This document shows positions 51,642 through 60,405 of a DNA stretch of 64,000 nt, in pieces. The translations under genes and the position numbers were made by a program. Source of the stretch: CAG-698 sp964385755 (GTDB lineage: Bacteria > Bacillota_I > Bacilli_A > ML615J-28 > CAG-698); contig CAYLPZ010000001.1 of the NCBI GenBank assembly GCA_964385755.1, positions 231,401 through 295,400 on the forward strand. The letters are read 5' to 3'. Each line of letters starts with the position of its first letter. The first letter of the stretch is position 1. The notes below the pieces were generated by a model that had not been told where the DNA came from, ran no database searches, and saw only the letters and a list, made by a program, of their open reading frames with translations.

Positions 51642-52445
51642 CTATGATTCTTTTATTTCGTTAAATGATTTAATAATGTCATTATAATTATAACCTTTAT
51701 TCAAAAGTGATGAAATCATTTTGTTTTTCCAGTTATTTCCTTTGTTGTTATAACGATTATATGCTTTTCTAACATCATCAGATATTTTCTCATTTGAATT
51801 ATCAATAAATTCTACACAATTAATTTTTTTATTTACTAAAGAACTAGTAAAACCATCACGAATTAATTTTTGATATAATAATTGTTTTTGTTTGATAACT
51901 GGTTTAGTTGAGTTAAGATTATAAATCTTTGCTATTTTTTCATCAATAACCTTCTCTTCGTCTTCTTTAGTATATTCATATATTATATAAATATGTTTTT
52001 CTTTGATCTTCATCTCATAGTATGCTGGACCCTTTAAATTCCTTTTTGCACTCTCTAGAAGTAGAAGCGAATACCTATCATCATCTATAAACTCTTTTTC
52101 AATTAGTTTAATTATTATTTTATTTATTAACTCGTTTTCACAGTTTTGTTCTCTTAAGTAATTCTCAACTTCCCACATACTACGATTTTGAAATGAAATA
52201 TAATTATATACCTTTCGCAAAATATTCTCATTTGTAATATCTTTGCGTATTTCTTGATATTCATCATATGAAAGGATACGATCATTAATAAGCGAATATT
52301 TTACTATTATTTCGTCACTTACAACCAATTTTTCACTATCTATTAAAACTTCATACATTCCAACTTTTTTCAACTTCTTGATTTTTTGAACTTTTAGTTC
52401 TTGTTCTTTATTATTTTTATCAGTTGTTTTAAGTCTTTTAGTCAC
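51642..52445 (-). CDS. recX: Regulatory protein RecX
   Basis: The 267-residue protein is made of repeated three-helix RecX modules: YNYISFQNRSMWEVENYLRE, KFIDDD-like EKEFIDDDRYSLLLLESAKR and WKNKMISSLLNKGYNYNDII. Length and charge fit the longer Firmicutes RecX. RecX caps RecA filaments and limits recombination. Start is uncertain: GTG at 52445 has GAGAAGG at good spacing, while ATGs at 52469 and 52484 lie upstream. The N-terminus overlaps yitT by 8 bp. Confidence 0.8.
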   Translation of the reverse strand: MTKRLKTTDKNNKEQELKVQKIKKLKKVGMYEVLIDSEKLVVSDEIIVKYSLINDRILSYDEYQEIRKDITNENILRKVYNYISFQNRSMWEVENYLREQNCENELINKIIIKLIEKEFIDDDRYSLLLLESAKRNLKGPAYYEMKIKEKHIYIIYEYTKEDEEKVIDEKIAKIYNLNSTKPVIKQKQLLYQKLIRDGFTSSLVNKKINCVEFIDNSNEKISDDVRKAYNRYNNKGNNWKNKMISSLLNKGYNYNDIIKSFNEIKES

Positions 52446-53319
52446 GTGAAAAACCTTCTCCTCGAACTTCATTAGCACGCACACAATAATAGAATGCTAA
52501 TGGATCAATCTTCTCAATTATTTCTCTTAATTTATTATATTCTCTACTTGATAAAATACAAATAAGCATTTTTCTTTCATTTTTTGAATATTCACCAACA
52601 ACTTTAATACTTGTAACTCCACGTTCGAAATCTTTTAATAATACGTCTTTTATTTCATCAGCTTTATCAGAAATGATATGAACAGAACGTTTATTAAATC
52701 CACTAAAGATTATTACATCCATAATCATTCCACATATAACCGCAAAAATTATTTCATAGAATAATAAATCAATATGTTGATTTAAAACAAAGAAACCAAG
52801 CAAAATTACAGAACCATCAACAACATACATAGTTAATGAGTATGGTATATGAAACTTTTCAAAGAATAGTTGTTGTAAAACATCAGTACCACCTGTTGAA
52901 CCACCGTTTTTCATTGCTATTGCTAGACCATACCCCATAATAATTGATGAAAAGATTATTACGAGCATCATATCTAAAGTTGAAAAATCGATGTCAATAA
53001 ATTTATAAACATAATCAAGTAAAAAAGTACAAAGAGGGAAAAGTAGAGATCCAAAAATTGTTTTCATGAAAAACTCTTTTCCTATAAAAATTAGGGATAT
53101 AATTAAAAGTATACTATTAATGGCAAGCATAATTGCAGAGTCAAACCAAGGAATTGTATCGCTTTTTACCATTACACCAACACCAGAAACACCACCGATA
53201 ACCAAATCATTAGGTTTTAAAAAGAAAGTATAAGCAAAAGCAGAAATTAATACCCCTAATGCGATATTTAATGTTTCTTTGATACGTTTTTTTGTAAAGA
53301 TTTGCTTTAATTTACTCAT
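52438..53319 (-). CDS. YitT-family membrane protein (DUF2179)
   Basis: The 293-residue protein has five TM helices (SAFAYTFFLKPNDLVIGGVS, then ...GGSTGGTDVLQQLFFEK). The cytoplasmic C-terminal DUF2179 domain has the regulatory segments ERGVTSIKVVGEYSKNERKM and ILSSREYNKLREIIEKIDP. The family is widespread and its function poorly known, possibly transport. The ATG at 53319 overlaps prfB by 8 bp with AAAGGTG as SD. Confidence 0.88.
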   Translation of the reverse strand: MSKLKQIFTKKRIKETLNIALGVLISAFAYTFFLKPNDLVIGGVSGVGVMVKSDTIPWFDSAIMLAINSILLIISLIFIGKEFFMKTIFGSLLFPLCTFLLDYVYKFIDIDFSTLDMMLVIIFSSIIMGYGLAIAMKNGGSTGGTDVLQQLFFEKFHIPYSLTMYVVDGSVILLGFFVLNQHIDLLFYEIIFAVICGMIMDVIIFSGFNKRSVHIISDKADEIKDVLLKDFERGVTSIKVVGEYSKNERKMLICILSSREYNKLREIIEKIDPLAFYYCVRANEVRGEGFSRD

Positions 53320-54436
53320 TTTGTGCACCTTTCTTCTTTAAATAATACAAATATGAATCAATTACTTCATCTAGTTCTCCATCAAGTACTTTTAAAGGTT
53401 CATTGCTTTCATAACCAGAACGATGATCTTTTACTAGTGAATAAGGATGTAAAATATACGATCTAATTTGACCACTAAATCCATTAACAGATTGTTCTTT
53501 ATTTATGTCACGTATTTGTTTTTCGTTTTTTTCTAATTCTAATTGATATAATTTTGCCTTCAAGATACGCATTGCTTCTTCACGATTATGTAACTGACTA
53601 CGTTGTGATTGACAAACTACTACAACACCAGTTTTCAAATGTGTTATTCGTACTGCACTATCTGTTGTATTCATAAATTGTCCACCATTTCCAGTTGATC
53701 TAAATACATCAACTCGTAAATCATCTTGCTTTATATCAATGTTTATAGAATTATCAATAACTGGAATAACAGTGCAACCACAAAATGTAGTATGTCGTCT
53801 TGCACCAGAATCAAATGGTGAAATTCTAACTAATCTATGAACTCCTTGTTCACTTTTTAGAAGACCATAGGCATTTGGTCCTTTAACTGTAAAAGTAACA
53901 CTTTTAATACCAATACCATCACCATCAATATAATCTAAAACTTCAAAAGCAAAATCATGTGCTTCCGCATATCTTTTATACATTCTAAAAAGCATAAGAG
54001 CCCAATCTAAAGACTCAGTACCTCCTGCACCAGGATGAAGTTCTATCAATGCATCATTATCATCATATTCTCCACTTAATAACATTTGTTTTTCAAATAT
54101 TTTAAGATTTGTTTTTAAATAATCTATGTTTTTTTGTATTTCTCCTTCTAATTCTTCTTTAGAGAATTCTTCATTTTTCTGCATTTCATAATAATCTTTT
54201 AGTTCATTAACTACTTTTAAAAGTGAATAATACGTGTCAATTATATTTTTCTCACTTTTGTATTTTTTTAGAACTATTTGGCTGTTATTTATATCATTAT
54301 AAAAAGATGCATCATTTATTCTTTTTTCTAGTTCTTTAACTTCTTCTTCCTTCTTATCAATGTCTAAAGAAGTTTTTAAATCATTAATTCTTTTTGAAAA
54401 TAATTCATAATTCTTTATTATTTCATAGCTTTCCAT
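53312..54436 (-). CDS. prfB: Peptide chain release factor 2
   Basis: The 374-residue class I release factor recognises UAA and UGA. SPF-loop region RISPFDSGARRHTTFCGCTV and GGQ loop GNGGQFMNTTDSAVRITH are intact. The programmed +1 frameshift site (CTT TGA C) of most prfB genes is absent: the codons at the equivalent place are TCT TTA GAC, and the frame is open throughout. Strong GAGGAGG SD. It heads the prfB-yitT-recX-sORF-pfkB unit. Confidence 0.96.
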   Translation of the reverse strand: MESYEIIKNYELFSKRINDLKTSLDIDKKEEEVKELEKRINDASFYNDINNSQIVLKKYKSEKNIIDTYYSLLKVVNELKDYYEMQKNEEFSKEELEGEIQKNIDYLKTNLKIFEKQMLLSGEYDDNDALIELHPGAGGTESLDWALMLFRMYKRYAEAHDFAFEVLDYIDGDGIGIKSVTFTVKGPNAYGLLKSEQGVHRLVRISPFDSGARRHTTFCGCTVIPVIDNSINIDIKQDDLRVDVFRSTGNGGQFMNTTDSAVRITHLKTGVVVVCQSQRSQLHNREEAMRILKAKLYQLELEKNEKQIRDINKEQSVNGFSGQIRSYILHPYSLVKDHRSGYESNEPLKVLDGELDEVIDSYLYYLKKKGAQNE

Positions 54437-54493
54437 TTATTTTCCTCCTCTAGACGACTACTATATTATACATTATTTTAGGCAATTTATCAA

Positions 54494-54543
54494 TAAAAAA
54501 CCAGTTCACATATAAACTAGAATTTAGTTTATTAGTAAACTGG
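54494..54543 (-). terminator. Terminator of secA
   Basis: CCAGTT...AAACTA pairs with TAGTTT...AACTGG (54501-54543) as a long hairpin, followed by six Ts on the minus strand. Confidence 0.85.
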
Positions 54544-54556
54544 TAACAGTTTTTTA

Positions 54557-57061
54557 TTATTTTCCACAACAGTTCTTATATTTTTTTCCACTTCCACATG
54601 GGCATGGATCGTTTCTTCCAACTTTCTTTGATATTGCTTGACGTTTTTTGGTTTCCTCACCAGCATTTGTTCCCGTTGGTTTAATAACTTCTTGTCGTTG
54701 TGTATTATCTTGTATTCTTGCTCTATTAAGATATTTTGTTGTATCTTGTTCAATGTTATTAATCATTGTATCAAATTTTTGGAATCCTACATCTTGATAT
54801 TCACGAAGTGGGTTTACTTGTGCATAAGCTTGTAAACGAACCGCTTGACGTAATTCACTCATATCATCAATATGATTCATCCAGTATGTATCAATAACAC
54901 GTAAAAGAATTACTTTTAAGAACTCTTTATATATTTGTGGGTAGTCTTCATTTTTTTCTTCAAGAAGTTCTTTGCATTTGTTAAATAAAATATCTAATAC
55001 TTCTTCACTATTTTTACCACTAAAGCTCTTTTCATCAAATGTTTCAAGAGGAAAATATCCTTCAACATCTTTTGCTAACTTCTTAGCATCAATTTCACCA
55101 CGTTTACCATTATGATCTAAAGCACCATATGCCAAACGTTCACAAGTATTATACATCATCTTATAAATTATTTCTGTGATGTCATCTTCGAATAATACAC
55201 GATGTCTTTGGCCATAAATTATCTCTCTTTGTTTACGTAAAACTTCATCGTACTCAAGAACTGTTTTACGGCTATCATAGTTGCTTCCTTCAACTTTCTT
55301 TTGAGCACTTTCTACAAACTTAGAGAACATTTTAGACTCTAAAGGATTCTCTCTGCCTTTTTCATCTTTATCAACAACAAGATATGAAAGCATTCCTTTA
55401 AAACGGTCACTACCAAATCTACGTAATAAATCATCTTCACTAGAAAGATAAAATCTAGTATACCCTGGGTCACCTTGACGACCTGAACGACCTCTTAACT
55501 GATTATCAATACGACGTGATTCATGTCTTTCAGAACCAATAACTGCAAGACCACCTAGTTCTTTAACGCCTTCACCAAGTTTAATGTCAGTACCACGACC
55601 AGCCATGTTAGTTGCAATTGTAACTGCCCCTTTTTGACCAGCGTTAACGATAATATCTGCTTCTTTTTCGTGTTGTTTAGCATTTAACACGTTATGAGGT
55701 ATATGACGTTTAGTTAATAAATTAGAAATGTATTCACTTGTTTCTACTGCTACAGTACCAATTAATACTGGTTGTCCTTTTTTATGACGCTCCGCAACAT
55801 CATTAGCTAAATGTTCAAATTTAGCTTTTGTAGAAATGAATAATAAATCTGGATCATCTATACGAATAACAGGTAAGTTTGTAGGTATTTCTACAACATA
55901 CATATTATAAATATTTCTAAACTCTTCTTCTTCAGTCTTAGCAGTACCTGTCATTCCCGCAAGTTTCTTATACATTCTAAAGAAGTTTTGATATGTAATT
56001 GTTGCGATTGTTCTCGTTTCTTTCTTAATCTCAACATGTTCTTTGGCTTCAATTGCTTGATGTAATCCATCAGAGTATTGACGACCATGCATCAAACGTC
56101 CAGTAAATGGATCAACAATTATAACTTTTCCATCTTGAACAACATATTCAACATCACGTTTCATACCATAATTTGCTTTTAAAGCATTATGAATATGATG
56201 AAGTAAGTTAACATATGCTACATCATATAAGTTTTCAATTCTAAAGAAACGTTCTGCTTTTTCAATACCTCTTTCAGTTATTGTTACAATACGTTCTTTT
56301 TCATTTACCTCATAGTCCTTTTCTTCATCATCATTTTTCAAACTCTTAACGAATAGATCTGCTTGTTGATATAAATTTCCAGTATTTTTTTCACCACCAC
56401 TAATGATTAAAGGTGTACGAGCCTCATCAACTAAGATTGAGTCAACCTCATCGACTATTGCGAAATTAAGTGGTCTTTGGACAATTTGTTCTTTATAAAT
56501 AACCATATGATCACGTAAATAATCAAATCCAAGCTCTGAGTTTGTTGTATATGTAATATCAGCAGCATAAGCTTCACGTTTTTGATCTGGTGTGAGTTCT
56601 CTTAAGTTTAATCCAACAGTCAAACCAAGCCACTTAAACAATTCACCCATTTCAGTAGCATCACGACTTGCTAGATACTCATTTACTGTAACAATATGAA
56701 CACCCTCTTGTGGTAATGCATTTAAATATGCTACCATTGTAGAAGTTAATGTTTTACCTTCACCAGTCTTCATCTCCGCAATATTTCCTCCGTGAAGAGC
56801 AGCAGCACCCATAATTTGTACTCTAAATGGTGTCATGTGGAGCACTCTGGTAGATGCTTCACGTACTGTTGCGAAAGCTTCTGGCAAAATATTATCTAAA
56901 GTTTCACCTTTTTTTAATCTTTCTCTAAAAATATTTGTATTTTCTTTTAACTGTTCATCAGTTAATTTTTTATAATCTTCTGCTAAAGCACATACTTTAT
57001 CAGCTATTTTTTCAACTCTCTTAAGTTCTTTATATCCTGGATCAAATAACCCTTTAAACAT
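54557..57061 (-). CDS. secA: Preprotein translocase ATPase SecA
   Basis: The 834-residue motor drives secretion through SecYEG. Motifs are GEGKTLTSTMVAYLNALPQE (Walker A), FAIVDEVDSILVDEARTPLI (DEVD box), MAGMTGTAKTEEEEF and ATNMAGRGTDIKLGEGVKEL. The C-terminal SEC-C zinc motif NDPCPCGSGKKYKNCCGK is complete. ATG at 57061 has GAGAGGATG upstream; the GTG at 57070 is too close to that SD. Promoter TTGATT-17-TAAAAT lies 28 bp upstream. Confidence 0.97.
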   Translation of the reverse strand: MFKGLFDPGYKELKRVEKIADKVCALAEDYKKLTDEQLKENTNIFRERLKKGETLDNILPEAFATVREASTRVLHMTPFRVQIMGAAALHGGNIAEMKTGEGKTLTSTMVAYLNALPQEGVHIVTVNEYLASRDATEMGELFKWLGLTVGLNLRELTPDQKREAYAADITYTTNSELGFDYLRDHMVIYKEQIVQRPLNFAIVDEVDSILVDEARTPLIISGGEKNTGNLYQQADLFVKSLKNDDEEKDYEVNEKERIVTITERGIEKAERFFRIENLYDVAYVNLLHHIHNALKANYGMKRDVEYVVQDGKVIIVDPFTGRLMHGRQYSDGLHQAIEAKEHVEIKKETRTIATITYQNFFRMYKKLAGMTGTAKTEEEEFRNIYNMYVVEIPTNLPVIRIDDPDLLFISTKAKFEHLANDVAERHKKGQPVLIGTVAVETSEYISNLLTKRHIPHNVLNAKQHEKEADIIVNAGQKGAVTIATNMAGRGTDIKLGEGVKELGGLAVIGSERHESRRIDNQLRGRSGRQGDPGYTRFYLSSEDDLLRRFGSDRFKGMLSYLVVDKDEKGRENPLESKMFSKFVESAQKKVEGSNYDSRKTVLEYDEVLRKQREIIYGQRHRVLFEDDITEIIYKMMYNTCERLAYGALDHNGKRGEIDAKKLAKDVEGYFPLETFDEKSFSGKNSEEVLDILFNKCKELLEEKNEDYPQIYKEFLKVILLRVIDTYWMNHIDDMSELRQAVRLQAYAQVNPLREYQDVGFQKFDTMINNIEQDTTKYLNRARIQDNTQRQEVIKPTGTNAGEETKKRQAISKKVGRNDPCPCGSGKKYKNCCGK

Positions 57062-57088
57062 ATAAAACACATCCTCTCACATCTAGTT

Positions 57089-57117
57089 ATTTTATCATAT
57101 TTTGCCTATAAAATCAA
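57089..57117 (-). promoter_or_regulatory. Promoter of secA
   Basis: TTGATT (57117-57112), a 17-bp spacer ending TGA, and TAAAAT (57094-57089) on the minus strand. Confidence 0.7.
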
Positions 57118-57159
57118 ATAATTATTCATTTGAATATATACACTCTTTTCGTAAATGTT

Positions 57160-57204
57160 AAAAAGTAGATATTAAATAATATTTACTATTATTTAATATC
57201 TACT
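57160..57204 (-). terminator. Strong terminator of the GHL10 pair
   Basis: A perfect 17-bp stem (57164-57180 with 57188-57204) and a 7-nt loop, followed by a T tail on the minus strand. Confidence 0.9.
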
Positions 57205-57210
57205 AATATA

Positions 57211-60200
57211 TTAATGTTTTTTCCTAAAGAACAATAAAACTAATGCAAATGCAGAAGATAATAATAGGTTAATTAAACTAAACCCTTTACAGCTAGTATT
57301 TACACTATACACTAAGTTTATTACTGTATCACTAGTAATATTCTTTCCATCACTAGAAAATCTACTAAATGTGTAGCCATCAATTACTGGGATTTCACAT
57401 TCTAGTTTAGCATCTTCACCATAAAATACTTCTTCTGTTGCAATAATTTCATCACCATATTTATAAGTTACAGTAAACTTTGCCCTTTCATAGATTGGTT
57501 TTATTACTTGATCTTCATATGAATCATTAACTTCACTATCCCATTTAACAAAATTATAACCTTCAATTAAAGGAGCATCTGGATAATTTTCAAATTCATC
57601 TTTTGATATTTCTAAGATAACATTATTATCATTATCTACAAAAGTTACTTTTGCTTTTAATTGTTCATACACAGCTTTAAATGTTTGTGGTGTAAATGAA
57701 CCATCATACTCTTTATCCCATGAGATGAAGAGATATCCTTCAACATCAGGTGCTTTATCTCTAATCACTACTTCCTCACCTTTATTAAATGTATCAATAA
57801 ATAACACTTCGTCATTTATACCAAGATATGTAATAGTGATTTGGTTAGCTTCGTAAATAGGCTTAATTGTATGTTCAATAACATTTACATCTAAGTTTTT
57901 ATAATCTATATCCCATTTAATGAATGTATAACCTTCAACTTCAATAGGGGCTGGTACATATTCTTCTTCACCATAAAAATATGTATATGATTCAACTATT
58001 TTTCCATTAATATCAACAAAATATAAATCAAAATAAATCTCTTCATAATTAGCATAGACTTTTGTATTGAATATAATATTTTCAATATTTCCACTGTAGC
58101 CTAAGAAACGATAACCTTCAATTTGCTTTGCTTCAGGTAAATCTACATTATCATATTTCGCAACCTGTAGTACTTCTATTATTTCATTATCAATACTACT
58201 ATATATCGTAACTGTCAACATTTCGCGTTCAAACACCGGTCTAACTGTTACATCATCTATAACAGGATCTAGTGTTTCACTCCATCCAACAAATATGTAT
58301 CCATCTTTTACTTGGTTTTCTGGAAAGTAACCTTTCTTTCCATATTTCAGTTCATACTCTAAGATAACATTACCATTATCATCAACAAATGTTATTTTAC
58401 AAATCTTTTCTTTAAAGATTGGATACACCTCTAAATCACTTGTAACAACACTAAAATCTTTATCCCATTTGTCAAACACAAATCCAGCTTTAGTACACAA
58501 AGGTGCCTCAACAGTCTGATTATATTTACAAGTTTTAACTGCTAATACGTTATTATCACCATCATAGAATGTTACATAGAAATCACTGTCTTTATATCTT
58601 GGATATATATCCATATCAGAAGTTACACAACTAAAATCTTTATTCCAACCAACAAATTCATTTCCAAAGTTATAATTTGGAGCTATTGCTTCTTGGCCAT
58701 AAACTACTTTTTGAGTAGAAATAACATTTCCTTGATTATCATAGAACTTAACATTAAATGAAATATTGATAAATTCAGTTGCTTCACCAAGTGTATTACT
58801 CATTGAAAGAGGACGAATACCATAATTATATTTCTTACCATTTGTATTCTCATCAACAAAAGTAACTACGTCATCTTTTGAGCCAAAGATATCATATACT
58901 TCTTCTGGTTCATAAGTAAGGTTACCAGCAGAGCGATAAACAACATAAAATTTTGTATTCTCTACTTTATTAAAACTTAATTCTGTCTTATCATCAGAAA
59001 CTATTGCGTTAATTCGATCAATTTTTCCAGGTGTGCAAGTCATAGATTTAATTTCTGGAATAATAGCAGAATTTGTAAACATTTCTTGTTTAATAGTTGT
59101 TAATCCTTTACCATATAATGTATTAACGTTACCATTATATGTATTTCTTAAATAATTATAACTATAAAATACAGTTCCTAAGCAGTTTTCTAATGTTTGT
59201 GCATATAATATTTGATTTGGTGCTTCATCAGGGTCAAATCCCCAAGAATAATTCTTTCCAGGTGTTTCTGACATATAAATACCCATGCCAGAATATAAAT
59301 TTACTTTCTTCTTCGCAACAACTTTATTCCACCAACTCATTACATCAGCATACCCAGCAATTGGATGTGAAAATCCCCAGTAACTTTGTGGAGTAATATA
59401 GTCAATCCATTCATTATTAATCCATTTTACTGTATCACTAAATAAATAAGACTCATAGTGTTCTTGTCCACCAGTAGCTGATCCATTTGTGATGGCATTA
59501 CCATTTTCATCATATGTAACTTCTCCATTACCATTTTTATAAATACCAGTTGGGGAAATGCCAAGTTGAACATAACGATTATTTTCAGCGTTATATTCTC
59601 TCATTGTTTTACTTAATTTTTGAATAAAAGCATTTACTTGTTCACGACGCCAATCACTCTTTGATAAACGAAGAGGATTGTTTGCTTCATATAAATCATT
59701 ATCGTCAACATTAGAAATATAAAAATAATCATCAAAATGGATTGCATCTACATCATAGTTTTCAACTATTTCCATGCATGTATCAATAATAAAGTCACGA
59801 ACATTTTCTAAACCAGGATTTAATATAACACCACCAGCATCATTTTTAAGAAGATTTGCAGCATCGCTTGCAGGATTTTGTGGGTATTTAGCATATCTTG
59901 CTGTCACTACACTTAAATCTGTAACTCCACTAGAATTAACTCGATATGGGTTTAGCCAAGCATGAAATTCAATTCCACGATTATGGCACTCTTCGATAAC
60001 CCATGAAAGTAAATCTTCACTTGTTTTCATATATGATGATTGTGGGTTTAATTTGCTTGGATATAATGCATCATTCATAATACGAACATGAAATATTAAT
60101 GCATTTATTTCATAGTAATCTAATATTTCAAACATTTTTAATATGTCTTGTTTATATTTGCTAGTTGTTGAATATGCAGGTATTGATCCTGCTAGTGGAG

Positions 60201-60405
60201 TAACCCATGCACCACGAAGATATTGATCCTGCATCTCATATTCATCAGGGATCATTACCTCTACGCTACTATTTTTATAATATACTTTTGTGCCATCTGA
60301 TAACACAAGTTGATGTTCCGAAGCAGCTACCAAAGTAATGCTTAAAAATAGTAATAAAATAAGTGCTATTCTTATTATTTTTAAATAAGTTTTTCTTTTA
60401 TTCAT
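57211..60405 (-). CDS. Secreted GHL10 hydrolase with eight InlB-type repeats (paralogue 3)
   Basis: The 1064-residue protein has a signal peptide and the GHL10 barrel (~45-430: YLRGAWVTPLAGSIPAYSTT, FHVRIMNDALYPSKLNPQS, IHFDDYFYISN, WIDYITPQSYWGF). An Fn3-like region is followed by about eight InlB B-type repeats of ~65 residues (540-1035), each with an xxFVDxxGN opening and a GYxFxxW core. It ends in CKGFSLINLLLSSAFALVLL plus FFRKKH, a Cys-TM-basic tail with no LPXTG. Its ATG directly follows the TAA of paralogue 4, with AAAAAGGAGAAG as SD inside the upstream gene. Confidence 0.87.
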   Translation of the reverse strand: MNKRKTYLKIIRIALILLLFLSITLVAASEHQLVLSDGTKVYYKNSSVEVMIPDEYEMQDQYLRGAWVTPLAGSIPAYSTTSKYKQDILKMFEILDYYEINALIFHVRIMNDALYPSKLNPQSSYMKTSEDLLSWVIEECHNRGIEFHAWLNPYRVNSSGVTDLSVVTARYAKYPQNPASDAANLLKNDAGGVILNPGLENVRDFIIDTCMEIVENYDVDAIHFDDYFYISNVDDNDLYEANNPLRLSKSDWRREQVNAFIQKLSKTMREYNAENNRYVQLGISPTGIYKNGNGEVTYDENGNAITNGSATGGQEHYESYLFSDTVKWINNEWIDYITPQSYWGFSHPIAGYADVMSWWNKVVAKKKVNLYSGMGIYMSETPGKNYSWGFDPDEAPNQILYAQTLENCLGTVFYSYNYLRNTYNGNVNTLYGKGLTTIKQEMFTNSAIIPEIKSMTCTPGKIDRINAIVSDDKTELSFNKVENTKFYVVYRSAGNLTYEPEEVYDIFGSKDDVVTFVDENTNGKKYNYGIRPLSMSNTLGEATEFINISFNVKFYDNQGNVISTQKVVYGQEAIAPNYNFGNEFVGWNKDFSCVTSDMDIYPRYKDSDFYVTFYDGDNNVLAVKTCKYNQTVEAPLCTKAGFVFDKWDKDFSVVTSDLEVYPIFKEKICKITFVDDNGNVILEYELKYGKKGYFPENQVKDGYIFVGWSETLDPVIDDVTVRPVFEREMLTVTIYSSIDNEIIEVLQVAKYDNVDLPEAKQIEGYRFLGYSGNIENIIFNTKVYANYEEIYFDLYFVDINGKIVESYTYFYGEEEYVPAPIEVEGYTFIKWDIDYKNLDVNVIEHTIKPIYEANQITITYLGINDEVLFIDTFNKGEEVVIRDKAPDVEGYLFISWDKEYDGSFTPQTFKAVYEQLKAKVTFVDNDNNVILEISKDEFENYPDAPLIEGYNFVKWDSEVNDSYEDQVIKPIYERAKFTVTYKYGDEIIATEEVFYGEDAKLECEIPVIDGYTFSRFSSDGKNITSDTVINLVYSVNTSCKGFSLINLLLSSAFALVLLFFRKKH

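Noticed and set aside
57211..60405. The InlB-type modules as a recent DNA tandem repeat
   Set aside because: The repeats are similar only at protein level and clearly diverged as DNA, so they are an old protein repeat and not a simple-sequence array.
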